NCBI GenBank assembly: GCA_002049455.2
Contig: KV918761.1
Location: forward strand, 62,001-126,000
Length of the DNA stretch: 64,000 nt
Direction: 5' to 3'
From: Porphyra umbilicalis
Lineage: Eukaryota > Rhodophyta > Bangiophyceae > Bangiales > Bangiaceae
How positions within the stretch are numbered: the first letter of the stretch is position 1; the number at the start of each line of letters is the position of its first letter. This document shows, one piece after another, positions 1 through 11,700 of the stretch. Below the pieces are notes generated by a model, which saw only the letters and a program-made list of their open reading frames with translations, made no database searches and was not told the origin of the DNA. Made by a program: the position numbers and the translations under genes.

Positions 1-1708
1 CAAGTGCGGCGCGACAGCGTCCGTGCAGTCTCGAAGCAGCTGACGATCTTCGTTGTTCCGCATCCGCTGCCGCGTCTGCTGGGCCCTTCGCCAGTTCGTG
101 TCGGGAGGCTTCTTCTCCCAGATAATGGCGCAGGCAGCCGCCCCATTGTTTGCCAGGAGCTGCCACCGGGGCGGCAACCGCCCAAACAACCAGCATGCGG
201 CCACCGCCCACTACGCCAACAGACAAAAGCCGCTTAATCCACCGACGGGCTGCCGCCGCGCACACCGCCGACCAGCGGCAGCCGCCCGAACCACTGACGG
301 ACGGCAGCGGCCCATACCACCGACGGGAGTCAGACGCCCACACAACCGACAAGCGGCAGCGCCCGACACCACCGACAAGCGGCAGCCTCGCACACCACCC
401 GTGCGCGGCCGTCGCCCATACCGCCGGCGCGCGGCCGCCGCCCACCACACCACTTCATCGGCGGGTGGACGAAAAGCGCGCGTGCGCCAAACACGTCGCA
501 CGTGGCCCCCTCTTGCAGCGAAGGCGGCCGCCAAGCGCGCACTGGCGCGGCAGCGGCAGCTACCAAAGGAGGGGGGGGGCAGCGGAAGTGACAAACCAAC
601 GCAGGAGACGAGACGGGATGGGAGGAGGTTATCGACCTAGAAGGATTCCACAAATCGACTTAAAAAACCCGCACAAGCTCCAGCACAATTCGGCCGTGCA
701 CCGGTCGCCATCGGAAGCGCGGCCGCTGCAAAAAATGAGGGCCCAATGAAATCGCGCACAAGAAGGACAGCCGCGTCAGCAACTGTGGTGCTCGATGGGT
801 TGTGATGATGCCGTGCAAGGGAAGCGGTTGCTGTGCAGCAGGCGGAGGGGGGCACGAAGCGCGCGTCCAGCACAACGGCACGCCCTGCGAATGTATGCCC
901 GACCACCGACGCCACCGCCACATCCGCACCTTCCCCTTCTTGACCCGCAATAGGGGTGTCCCGCGCCGGCGCGGGGCCCAAGACTAAAGGTGTAGCCTCG
1001 CGCCTCGCAACCAAAAGCCTGCGCTGACTCTCGATGGGCAGCTGCGGCCACATCTCCCAGCACGAGGCCGACCATGGGGCTAAAGAGCCGCGCCGCGCGC
1101 GGGTAAGCAGTGGAACATGCAAGCCGGTACAAGGCGCCCAAAACGGGTCACAGGCTCGGCGCAGAGAGAGGGCCCTTAGAGTCACAGACAAGAGCCAATC
1201 AAATGAGAGTCTGCTGGAGGCACAAGTTCTGGAGAAGCTGTTGTGCCGATAGTGCTTCGCCTCAACCAATGAAAAGTGGATGTGCTGCTGACAGTGGGGA
1301 AACGACATCCCCGCATCTTAACCCAGGTCCCTCAGTGCTGTCGCGCCCACCTGTCGCCCGCCAGTCAGCTGTCAATAGAGACTGCGGCCCGCCTTTGGGG
1401 GGCCACGCCAGCGCGGCCTACTGACGTCCCACGGGCGAACTGCCAGCATCGCACCACGCGCCCGCGAGGCTGGGGAAAGCGTACACTCAGGCAGCCTGGT
1501 CGGGGTGTGATAAGCAGGGCCACCGGACCAAGGCTGAAACGACCTTCGGCGCGCGCTTGACGCCAGGTAATCGCGTGCTAAGCCGCCACGGCAACGCTTC
1601 GCGTTCGCGGCCGCCGTGTCTCGGTGTCTTCATCAGCACGACTCTTGCCGGACCCGAGACTCGTTCGGGACCGGCCCGTTTCAAGCTCAGTCGGACACGG
1701 TGGGGCAC
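1..1708. other. Non-coding leader region with GC-rich low-complexity DNA
   Basis: No reading frame here looks like a conserved protein. Positions about 230-440 hold a degenerate GC-rich repeat of roughly 30 bases whose units carry a CCACCGAC/GCGGCAGC core; it leaves several frames open on both strands, so the predicted peptides (Arg/Pro/Ala-rich) are unlikely to be real. From about 560 to 1708 I see only unique, moderately GC-rich sequence with no recognisable gene. Confidence 0.5.
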
Positions 1709-1985
1709 GACCATGCTCGGACCTGTTGGTGGTGGCGGAGAGTGTGTGGCGGGGGGTACCACCACACTCTCATCTGTATGTGGTGGGCGCTGCCCGGGAG
1801 GGGGTGCGGCGGGGGGCCATCACCACGCTCACAGTTTTTGGTGGTGGGCCTGGCCCGTGATGCTGGGGGGCATCACCACGCTCGCAACTGTAGGTGGTGG
1901 GCCCGTACGGGGAGGCGGGCGGGCATCACCACGCTCGCACCTGTTGGTGGTCGGCCCGGCCCGGGAGGGGGTGTGCAGGGGGGCC
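1709..1985. repeat. Minisatellite, about five copies of a 50-60 base unit
   Basis: Successive units begin with CCACGCTCGCA or a near match, continue through a GTTGGTGGT-like core and end in a G-rich stretch and CATCA. Copies start near 1709, 1759, 1820, 1873 and 1926 and differ in the G-rich half. The long peptides read from it in several frames are repeat translations. Confidence 0.75.
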
Positions 1986-3714
1986 GCGAATCTTCTTGGC
2001 GCCTGCGCGCTCGCCACTGAGAGCTGTCCCGCCAGGTTCTGGTCATTCATCAGTCTCGAGCTGTACGCAACCGCTGGTACAGCAGCGCTGCATCACAGTG
2101 AGCAAAAAAAAGGGATCTCAGGCCGAGACTCGCTGCTTTCGATCTGCCTCCTTCTCTCGAGCTCGAGGCCGCGCCACTCGTTCTCAGGCAGATCACTCGA
2201 ACGCCGGTCGATCATCTGAGACATCCGTGTTAACGTGTGGCTCCCGTGTTGCGTAACGTCAGCCGCGAGAGCATACGTCTTACACTTCATTGTGTTTCTC
2301 AGCAGTTTCTCTCTGGCGAGAGTACCATTGGCTTGGAGAATTCCTTCCCCGTGGGCAGTTGCAGGCCATCGCGCCGCCATGTGGCGCTCAATCGACGTTT
2401 TTGACGACATTCTCTCACTTTGCGTCATACATGTGCTTCGTGTCAGCATCGTGTGAAACGATCGCTGCCTTTCGTCGGCCTGTCGACCGCAGTCTGCAGC
2501 GGATCTCGCGGATCACGCCGCCTCATATGCTCCGAAATTCCGCGGAACGTTTACTCCAAGGGATTGGGCCACGGACCACCCACCAATACGGAGGACTATC
2601 GATGGAAGAGTACCCCGGTAGGGAGTAACTCTATTGCACATATGGCGCATTTCAGGACCCTACAATCGGCGGCCCGTGAGGGGGCGCCACGTCGCAAGCC
2701 TACTTGAAATTTTAAGGAAAGTCCTCTGACATTGCTAAGTTTGCTCTGACAGGCTCTCAGAGGCCATCCCAAGCGAGATCTTTTCATATTTGTATTCGCG
2801 AGAACAGGAATCGTTCGTCACTCCGCGCATCGCGCCTGCTAGCAGGGCCGTAGATGCTTCTCCGTCTCTCTCTCCTTCTGGAAGTGTGCATTGTATACGT
2901 CTCATGCTGTGTCTCTCATTTTACAAGTGGAGAGGCATCTTTCCGGGCTGGCAGATTACTTTGTCGCCCCTTCTGGAAAACCCCAGCCTTGCCAGAGCCG
3001 CAGGGCGGTTTGCACATTATCTGTTCGCCTCAAAACACGCAAAAGCAGACGGGCTTTTGACGACGGTTTTGGGCCCGCTGCGCAGCGTAGACATGGACAG
3101 AACAACGCGTGCAAGCATACCATTTCTGTTTGTATGGTAGATCGGCAAGGAACTGTGCCACCCTACCTGAGCGACCTGGCCAGTACTGTACAGTACATCC
3201 TCGTTTGAACACCCGCGGATACATGATACCTACATTGATATTTCCCTTAAACAACAATCACTTGTAGAGCATGGTCTACAGGTGAATGGGCCCGAAAGCC
3301 TGTGGTTTGCGATCTCCCACTATAAGATGAGGCTACTCCTGTGGCGTACCCCAGTCATTGAAGCGCATACTCCTTACATGCAAGGTAAAAACGCCGTTGG
3401 CCTAGATCGTATGAGCGCTGGGTATCGAAGTGATGAGGCGCCTCATCATTACATGATGTATTAGGAATGTGCAACAGGTCAAGCACAACCAGTTGCAAAA
3501 TTGTTGAATCGGTCTTTTTGGTTTAACCGGTTCTCTTGCGCTGCCTGAGACAAAACCCGGGTTTATCAACTGTGCCAATGATTGCAGGCAGCAAGTGGAC
3601 TTCGAAACTGCGTGGTAGGGTCAACGTCGTGGAATAACTGCCACCTTGGTACACTTCACCACTGCGCCGATGCTAACCCCAAATAAGTTCCAAATGCACA
3701 CCATACCTGATGCA
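1986..3714. other. No gene seen; contains one perfect palindrome
   Basis: Unique sequence without a supported coding region. The only structure I noticed is an 18-base perfect palindrome at 3431-3448 centred on GGCGCC. Confidence 0.5.
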
Positions 3715-3858
3715 CAAAAGAAGATGTAAAACAGAGAAAAAACACAGAGAAAAAACAGAGCAGAAACACAGAAAAAACAGAGAAAAAAAAGAGAAGCACG
3801 GAAGGAAAACAGGGGGAAAAGAAGAGAAAAAACAAGTACAAATAAAAAAAAACAGAGA
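3715..3858. repeat. A-rich simple repeat (GAGAAAAAACA-like)
   Basis: A purine-only plus-strand tract made of imperfect repeats of CAGAGAAAAAACA. On the minus strand it gives Phe/Ser/Cys-rich peptides with a spurious membrane-like look. It is simple-sequence DNA rather than a gene. Confidence 0.8.
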
Positions 3859-3867
3859 GAACATAAC

Positions 3868-4227
3868 TTATTGTGTGAAATGAAGTGAAAAATGTCGCTG
3901 TTCAATGTAAGTAGAGAGCATCTCCGGCGCGTGTTTCCCGCGCGCACAAGCTGCCCACACATTCTCTCGATTAAACAGGCGCGTACTTGGATCGTTGCCA
4001 TAGTGGCTCAGACAAAAGAGGCCAATCTTCATCACGACGTCGGCCGGTTTGCATAGCCGGCCAAACCGACGCCGTCGCGAAAGAAGCGGGAAGAGCGGTT
4101 CTCTCAGATGCGTGTAGGTGGAACGAGATACGGGCATATAGAGGCGGAACTGGTCCTCCGGGAGCGCAATGAGGACAGCGAATGCCCAATGGTTGCTCTT
4201 CGAGCATTTCCACCAATGTCGGGCCAA
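3868..4227 (-). pseudogene. N-terminal fragment of a Harbinger-like (DDE) transposase
   Basis: The minus-strand peptide of about 119 residues includes FRLYMPVSRSTYTHLREPL followed by a basic stretch and VVMKIGLFCLSHYGND. This matches the layout of the N-terminal region of HARBI1/DDE_4 transposases: a 'MSR..F..L' helix, then a 'K..v...L..La.G' helix. The catalytic domain is absent, so this is a truncated remnant. It abuts the A-rich tract. The family assignment rests on motif spacing only; another IS4/IS5-derived family is possible. Confidence 0.45.
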
Positions 4228-5689
4228 CCGTCTGAAACGGTGAAATGAAACCGCTACGTGTGGCCCTGCGAGTGGTTAGTTGCCAACGGGCCAACGCGTT
4301 GCCAACGGGCAATGTAATGGGTGAAATGGAGTGGGCTACCTTTCGAACATTTGAGCGCCGTTGGCCTCGGCATTGTTGGCCGCAGTGGATGGTTGCCAAC
4401 GAAGGACACGTAACAGCGTCGTCGCAAGTATCAAAAATGAAGAGGCGTCTGTCGAATACCTGCCAAACATGTCACGTAAAGCGTGTGAACGGAGTCGAAA
4501 TCGCCCAAATCAGGGCAATCTATCCAGACACGTGGAGGCCTTTCGGTATCAAACTGGATTGAATCCGCTTCAGTGCGTGACGTGTATTGTGGTCGCACCC
4601 CCCTGGGTTGTGCAAGGTCTTGGAGGATGAGTCATGCCGGTCGAACTGTCACCTTCACCCATCGTGGCCTGCCGCTTTCCGCAGAGAAGTGGCCCAAGAC
4701 CTGCCTACGTGCCCGCCTCTACTGTGTGCATCCCACCCTTTGCTGACTGGGGCGGTTTCAGGGCTGTGCTGCCCCAAAAAGGCCGAAGATCGGCCAGAAT
4801 GGGTCAATAGAGGTCAGAGACCCACAGCCATGGACTTTTGAGTGCGTGTTCGTGCACTTGCGTGGTTGCCCCCTACTGTTGTGGGCACTGCAGGCAGTGG
4901 TTATTATGGAAGTGTAGACAGCTCAGGAAGCAGGCTGACTGCAGAACCGCGCACTAGCTCGCCGGTGCATGAACGTAGACGCTGGCTTGCACAGTCCCAC
5001 CTCTAGCTCCACCGCGGCCACACCTCCAACAACCGCACTATCCCACACCCAGCCCTGTACCCCCGCCAACCCCGAAGTCCAACCCTGCCCCCACCACCAC
5101 CCGAGCACCCCCACCAATCTTCAGAAGCAAGAGGCGCTCACCAGCCAACAACGAGCGCACCTTCCCCCCTAGCCTGCATGTAGTAATCGAGAATCATCCA
5201 TGCCTGCCAGAATTCTGGCAGGTGGGGTTGAATGCTGGCCTCTCAGCGCTCCTCAGCGGATCGGGCGACGCACCAGCGTGGCCACACGTGGCCTCACTGA
5301 TGTCAACGCCAATTTCCATGCCCTTCCGCTTCTAGACTGTTGGCCCGGATCAAGGTCCGGGCCCAGGCCTCGCTAGGATCAGATGACAGTGCTCTGACCT
5401 ATTTAAAGATAGGCGTTTCGCTACTGAGGGCACCTCGATGTTGGACTATAAGTTCGAACTCCTCAGGACCATTCACACCGGTATTGTGGCGGTAGCTGAG
5501 TGGTACAATTTTCAAATCCCAACACTCGAGGTACTGGCCGGCAGTAAAGTTGTTGCATTGCATCCGGTCCATGACCTAGCTCTTCCATTCCCCGTTCCCT
5601 AATCTGCACATGCACAGTTCCTATATTAACTAGCCACGAGCGCCCCCATTCGAGACAGGACCGCCTGGCCGACGCCGCGTCGCCGGTGC
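4228..5689. other. No gene seen
   Basis: Unique sequence of mixed composition. Short open frames occur on both strands, none with a recognisable domain. A C-rich stretch at about 4990-5160 gives Pro/Thr-rich peptides and is probably low complexity. Confidence 0.5.
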
Positions 5690-6235
5690 CAGCCCCCGCG
5701 GCTGGCCGCAGCCGCCCCCCGCTCCCGCCCAGCTGGCTGCCGCCCCGCCGCTGGCTACCGTCCGTCCCGCTGGCTGCCGCCTCGTGGCGGCCACCGACCG
5801 CGCCGCAGCTCGCCGCCTCGCCGACGCTTGCCGCCGCCCCCGCCGCTGCCTGGCGCCACCCCCGCCGCTGCCTGCCGCCGCCCCTGCCGCGGCCTGGGGC
5901 CACTCCCGCCGCTGGCTGCCGCCGCCCCCGCTGGCTGCCGCCGCCCCCGCCGCTGGCTGCCGCCGCCCTCGCCGCTGCCTGCGGCCGACCCCGCTGGCTG
6001 CCGCCGCCCTCGCCGCTGCCTGCGGCCGACTCCGCTGGCTCCCGCCGCCCCCGCCGCTGCCTGCCGCCGCCCTCGCCGCTGCCTGCCGCCGCCCCCGCCG
6101 CTGCCTGCCGGCGCCTTCGCCGCTGCCTGCCGCCGCCCCTGCTGGCTGCCGCCGCCCCCGCCGCTGGCTTCCGCCGCCCCCGCCGCTGGCTGCCCCCGTC
6201 GCCGCTCGCTGCGCCTACTGTGTCTGTCGCCGCCC
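5690..6235. repeat. GC-rich minisatellite with a 22-base unit
   Basis: Repeats of a CCGCTGCCTGCCGCCGCC-type unit; copies near 6058, 6080, 6102 and 6124 are exactly 22 bases apart, with variants (CTGGCTG for CTGCCTG) elsewhere in the tract. All six frames are open or nearly so, which explains overlapping Ala/Pro- and Gly/Arg-rich peptides of up to about 400 residues. The Gypsy 5' LTR lies 190 bases downstream. Confidence 0.85.
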
Positions 6236-6426
6236 CGTTGTCTGCGGCGTCCCACTCTGGCTGCCGCCCGCGCCGCTGGACACGGTTCTCGTCAGTGGGT
6301 GCCACCTCACTGCTGGTAGCCTCCCCCTTTTTGCCGCCCCAGTGTGCCGGTGATGGTGTGCCGGAAGGGTGGTGGTGGTGAACGGGGAAGAGCGGGGGTA
6401 GTACTCGGAGGGCCGTGGTGTCGAAC

Positions 6427-6926
6427 TGTGGCGGTCGGGGGTCTGACAGTTGGAAGGGGCGTGGCCCCTCAGCTGTGTACAGCACACCCCCCCCGCGGGC
6501 CGTCGCAAAATATCCCGATCCGGGCCAGCAAGGGAATGACCTGTCCAGATCTCGGGGAGATTGGATTCGGTCGGGGGCGGGGCTTTTCCCAAGTGGTTTT
6601 CCCAGCCCCCCTACTACTTGTTTGGACTTTTCGCTTTGGAGGGATTTATCTGGTTGGCACATTTGGGGTGGCTACTTTGGCCACCGGCGTTCGGTTTGGG
6701 AGGGGTTTATTGACAGCGGGGACGCCGTCCCCGTCGCCGTTTGATAAAACCAACTGTGCTTTGGACTACGATTCCCCCCTGGGCTTTGCCGTGATCCTCT
6801 CCTCCCGTTGGGGGAAGGCTGGGCTGTGGGTCGATTTCCGGGGCAGTTCCTTCGACGGACCGAGCTGATCAAGAGGTCACTTCGGCTGGACGACGAACCA
6901 ACGTGGTGGTGCTTAGAACCACTACA
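6427..6926 (+). repeat. 5' LTR of the Gypsy element
   Basis: 500 bp, starting TGTGGCGG and ending ACTACA, preceded by target duplication CGAAC. It is nearly identical to 14617-15116 and to the solo copy at 23364-23863. Just inside, near 6932-6948, is TGGTGGAGCAGCAGGGG, a candidate tRNA primer-binding site because it starts with TGG. The tRNA species is not assigned. Confidence 0.95.
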
Positions 6927-7069
6927 ATTTCTGGTGGAGCAGCAGGGGATTCCGGCCGTTGCCACGCCCGAACCGGGTAGCCGGTTCCCCGATCGTCTGT
7001 TGGTTTGTCTGTTCAAGGCGACGTGGATCTCCGCGTCGGTCTGTCGTCGATTACCGCCCGGCCACTACG

Positions 7070-8746
7070 ATGGCGTCGCCGTCCGACATCCCCAAGTCGA
7101 ACGCGATCGCTAGCGGTATGCCGGCGGGTACATCCGCGGTGACCCCAGCGGTCGCTGCAACAGGGGGATCCGAGGCCGGATCAGGGATTCCCTTCACTCC
7201 GCCTCGGCCATTGGCGGACCTCGTGGGCGAAACGGTTCGTCGTGTCCCACCGGGGGCCGGTGCCTTCCTCCCTCGACGTCTCGACGAACGGACGGGATTG
7301 GTGGATCAAGATCGTGATCCGGCGACGCCTTTAGCGATGGCCGATCTGGACACGGCGCTGTCGACGTTCCGCGAGTCTTTATTGGCCGACGTTTCTCGGG
7401 TCATCGCGGCGAGCCCCGCGGGCTCTGCTCAAGATGCCCCCCGCCGAGGTTCTCCGGTGGACACGCGGAAGAGCCGCAGCAAAGGGAAGTCACGGCGTCA
7501 CCGTAGTCCCTCGTCGTCATCGTCGTCTTCATCTTCCTCGCCGTCGCCGGCGACAACCGACAACGACGACGACCACGTGGGGCGCAAGGTGGGGTCCGGC
7601 AAGTTGGCGGTCCTCGAGTGCCCGTACGATCGCTTCGCGGGCGTCCTGGACTACCGATCGTACCGCCTACGGAACCGTCACTCGACCTACGGGGCGTCGC
7701 AGGCCCGCAAGATGGGACGGACGGCCAAGAATATGAAGTTCTCCTTCGGGGGGACCCCGATGTTCAACGGGAAGGAACCCCTCAAGGTCTTCTCGTGGCT
7801 CCGAAAGTTCGTGAAGGCCTGCGATGACAACGACGTGTCCGAGGGGATGGGTTTGTACCTAATTCCCAACTTCCTCGCGGGCGACGCTGAGACGCAGTTC
7901 ACTCGGAACCTACCGGGGTCGGATATCGCGGGCGGACGGGGCTCGCTTGGATCTTTCCCCGCGGCGGTCAATTGGCTGCTGTCGACCTACGCGGAGCCGC
8001 ACGCTTTGGGGCTGGCGCAGGACAAGTTTAGCCGGGCAGCGCTCGTGGACAACGAGGGTGTGGATGCCTTCGCGGCACGTCTACGGAGCCTCGCTGAGCT
8101 TTGCGGCAACATCCACTCCGAGGGGACGATGAAACAGCAGCTGATCCAAGGGTTACCGGAGTATTTGCGGACGGACGCCTTCGTGTACAACTCGGCGCAA
8201 CGAAGCTACCAGCAGTTGTCGACCTACGTGGCGGGGAAATATCGGGCCGCCAAGGACGTCATGGCGTTGGCCAGCCGGGGGTCACCCGGGGGATCGTCGC
8301 GGAAGGGACAGACGTCGACGGGTCCCCGAGGCCTCTCGGTCAACCAACTCCACTCTTCGTGGGAGGAGGATGACACGGCGACGTACGACACGGTCGCGGT
8401 GCTACCGTCGGGTACCCCGGGGTTCCGCACGGCTGGGGGAGCGCCCTATGTTCGGCGGGAGGCCCCGACGGGTCCCCCGCTGTGCTACATGTGTTGGACG
8501 CGTGGCCACCGAGTCCCTGATTGCAAGATTCTGACGGACAAACAGCGGGACCTCGTGAAGGCCGCGCGGAGCACCTTCCTTCGACAGAGGAACGCGGGGG
8601 CGGGCGCCTCCTCGGATCGCACCTCCGTCGTGGCCCTGGTGTGGGACGACCTGTTGGGCGGTGTGGAGTCAACGAGGACGGAGGGGGGGGACGTCCCGCC
8701 CGTGGCAACCCCGGCCAAGGGGCGCCGCGGGGCGGGAAACGCCTAG
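7070..8746 (+). CDS. Gypsy gag polyprotein
   Basis: About 558 codons from the ATG at 7070. The middle (about 7735-8260) is the retrotransposon gag core, with motifs such as FNGKEPLKVFSWLRKF and a helical segment around FSRAALVDNEGVDAFAARL. A serine-rich and acidic linker precedes it at about 7500-7580. A CCHC zinc knuckle (CYMCWTRGHRVPDC) lies near 8484-8525 and should bind the genomic RNA. The pol frame overlaps the 3' end of gag in the -1 frame, as is usual for Ty3/Gypsy elements that express pol by programmed -1 shifting. A run of eight G at 8683-8690 inside the overlap is a plausible slip site (inference). The product would form the cytoplasmic virus-like particle. Confidence 0.9.
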   Translation: MASPSDIPKSNAIASGMPAGTSAVTPAVAATGGSEAGSGIPFTPPRPLADLVGETVRRVPPGAGAFLPRRLDERTGLVDQDRDPATPLAMADLDTALSTFRESLLADVSRVIAASPAGSAQDAPRRGSPVDTRKSRSKGKSRRHRSPSSSSSSSSSSPSPATTDNDDDHVGRKVGSGKLAVLECPYDRFAGVLDYRSYRLRNRHSTYGASQARKMGRTAKNMKFSFGGTPMFNGKEPLKVFSWLRKFVKACDDNDVSEGMGLYLIPNFLAGDAETQFTRNLPGSDIAGGRGSLGSFPAAVNWLLSTYAEPHALGLAQDKFSRAALVDNEGVDAFAARLRSLAELCGNIHSEGTMKQQLIQGLPEYLRTDAFVYNSAQRSYQQLSTYVAGKYRAAKDVMALASRGSPGGSSRKGQTSTGPRGLSVNQLHSSWEEDDTATYDTVAVLPSGTPGFRTAGGAPYVRREAPTGPPLCYMCWTRGHRVPDCKILTDKQRDLVKAARSTFLRQRNAGAGASSDRTSVVALVWDDLLGGVESTRTEGGDVPPVATPAKGRRGAGNA

Positions 8747-11700
8747 GGGGGGTGGCATCGCCATCCCCCTCCATCCCCCCTGTCCGCCCCAACTCCCCGG
8801 TCGCCCCCCGCCACGTCACGTTTGCCTCCCCTGGGGTAACCGCGACGTGGCCTGTCCCGGCCCGCTGCCCCTGCCGTCGTGGGCGATATCGCCCGCGGTT
8901 CAAGGGGACGTTGTTGCTACTACGAAAGGAGAATTTTGAGATTAGTGCGTCGTACCAGTTGGCGCCGTGGCAGACCCCCGTCCCCACGAGGGCGGTGGTC
9001 GACACTGGCGCTGGGCCAAGCGTGATCCGCGCGGACATGTTGCCCGAAGGATGGACAGAGTATGCATCGCGGGCGCCACCCCGAACGCAAGTGAGTGACG
9101 CCTCGGGGCAGCTGCTCAAGGTGAACGCGGAGGTGTCGCTGACGATCTACGTCGGGGGTGCCGCTATGGAGTACGAGTTCCTCGTGGTCAAGGCATTGTC
9201 GGTACCGCTCATCCTCGGGTGGGACTTCCAGCGCAACTACGTGGACACCATCTCCCCCAAGACGCAGATGATCAAGTGGGACGACGGCACGTCCACGATG
9301 GCGACGCGGAGCTGGACGGGGAACACGCGGCCCGCGCCCCCTCGCCGAGGAAACAAGCCGAAAGCCCAAGCTGGGGCTATCCGGCTTCGGCAAGGGGTAA
9401 CCGTCGGCCCGCGGTGCATCCAGGCGGTCCAAGTGTGCTGCAACGTCAAGGGGGTCCACCTGGTACGGGAACGCCCCGTCAAAATGAGCCGACGTAAGGT
9501 ACTGTTGCACAACGCGGTCGCGGAGTTCTCTCCCAACACCCCGCGGGCCCTCTACCTGACGAACATCGGGGACGTGCCGGTGCACCTAACGAAGGGGTAT
9601 GTCGTCGGAACCGCGACGGCCTACAATGGGCCGCTGCACGTCGTCGAGGAGGAGGAGGAACCGGGGGCGGTCCTAACGATGGGGGCGGACCCCCGGGACG
9701 AGCCCGACGAGGAGTTCAAGACGGGGCGGCAAGCCGAAGAGAGGATCGACGAGGGACAACCTCCACCTCACCCGCCGGATAAGACGTATCCCAAGCCGGA
9801 GGTCCACTGGGAGGGCGTCCCCGACACGCTTCGTGGTGACGTGGACGACCTCCTCGAGGAGTACAAAGCGCTATGGGCGGGGCAACTCGGCAAGGTCGAC
9901 GTCACCCCGCACCGGATCGAGGTGACCCCCGGGGCACGGCCACGACGGGCCCAACCCTATCGGGCGAGCCACGCTTCGAGGGACATCATCGCCAAGGAGG
10001 TGCAACGCCAGCGGGAACTCGGGGTTATCGAGCCCTCAAGCGCCGAGTGGGCCTTCCCTGTGGTTCTGGTTCCGAAACCCGACGGGACAGTGCGGTTCTG
10101 TGTGGATTACCGCCGGCTTAACGAGGTCACGGTGCGGGATGTGTACCCGTTGCCTCGAATGGACGATTGTATTGACTTCCTCGGGGACGCCAAGGTGTTT
10201 TCGACTCTCGACTGCAACTCGGGGTATTGGCAGATCCCCGTGGCGGACGAGGACCGGGATAAGACGACCTTCGTTTGCCACGAGGGGGCCTACCGCTACA
10301 TCCGCCTTCCCTTCGGGCTGTCCAATGCCCCGGCGACCTTCCAACGGGCCATCGACATGATCCTCGGGGGACTCAAGTGGAAGAGCTGCCTCGTGTACCT
10401 CGACGACATCATCGTCTTCTCGCAGACGGCGGGGGAACACGTGGAACACCTCCGGGAGGTCTTCACGGCGCTGCGCTGCGCGGGTGTCTCCCTGAAGGCC
10501 AAGAAGTGCCACTTGTTCCAAGAGGAGGTGGAGTATTTGGGCCATATCGTGGGCCGGGGGGAGCTGAAGGTACAAGACAAGAACATCCGCGGACTCAAGG
10601 AGGCGTCTCCCCCGCGGTGCAAGAAGGACCTACGTAGCTTCCTCGGGATGTGCAACGTGTATCGGTGGTTCGTCAAGGACTACGCCCAAGTGGCGCGGCC
10701 GTTGGCCGCCATGACAAGTTCCAAGAGGCCCGACCGGTGGGGGACGCTGTCCGACGAGGCCCTGGGGGCATTCGAGGAACTCAAGAGGCGACTCACGGAG
10801 GCCCCCATCCTCGCCCTGCCGAGGCGACAAGGGACCTACACGTTGGACACAGACGCAAGCGCGGGGCAGGTCGGCGCGGTCCTTTTACAAGAACAACCCG
10901 ACCAATCCACGCGGCCCGTTGGCTATTGGAGCCGCTCCCTCAACGCGGCGGAGCGAAACTACAGTACGACGGAGCGGGAGTGCCTCGCGGTTGTGTGGGC
11001 GTCCCTCCTTCTCCGCCCCTACGTCGGGGGGACCCGCTTCACGGTGCGCACGGACCACGCGGCGCTCAAGTGGATGCTGCACATGGACGGGGCTCACGGG
11101 AGGCTGGCGCGGTGGCGATTGCGACTGGCGGAGTTCGACTACGTGGTACAGACACGCCCCGGGGCGTCACACCACGCGGCGGACACGATGTCACGCATCT
11201 CAACACCCGCGGGAGACGAGGGGGCGATACCCGACGCGGTACCTTGTCTGGCGTTGCCCAATTCGTCGGCCGCGTGGCAGTTACCGCCGGAGACCAAGGG
11301 GGGACTCCTAGGCCCCCTAACGCTCGCCGAGCTCCTCGAGGGGCAGGCGGAGGACGGACGGTGCAAGGAGGACCGCGAGGCGATGGACAGCAACCACAAG
11401 TCGCGGTTCCGCGAGGACTCGAACGGCCTGTTGGTGCGCACGGCGCCGTTGGACGGGGCCACGCAAGTCTACGTGCCGACCCACATGCGCTACGGGGTGA
11501 TGATGCGGGAGCATTACCCCCCGCAAGCCGGACATCCGGGGGCCAACAAGATGTACACGTCGATGCGACGATGGTTTTATTGGGAGTGTATGGTGGTAGA
11601 CGTCTACGCCTTCGTGGCGAACTGCGTGCAGTGCGCGCGGAACCGCGTCGGCAAGCGACGGAAGACGAACTACCTCAAGACATTCCCCCCGACGGAGCCG

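Noticed and set aside
5463-6662. A 399-codon minus-strand frame and overlapping plus-strand frames
   Set aside because: They run through a 22-bp GC minisatellite and into the Gypsy LTR; all frames are open and no domain is present.
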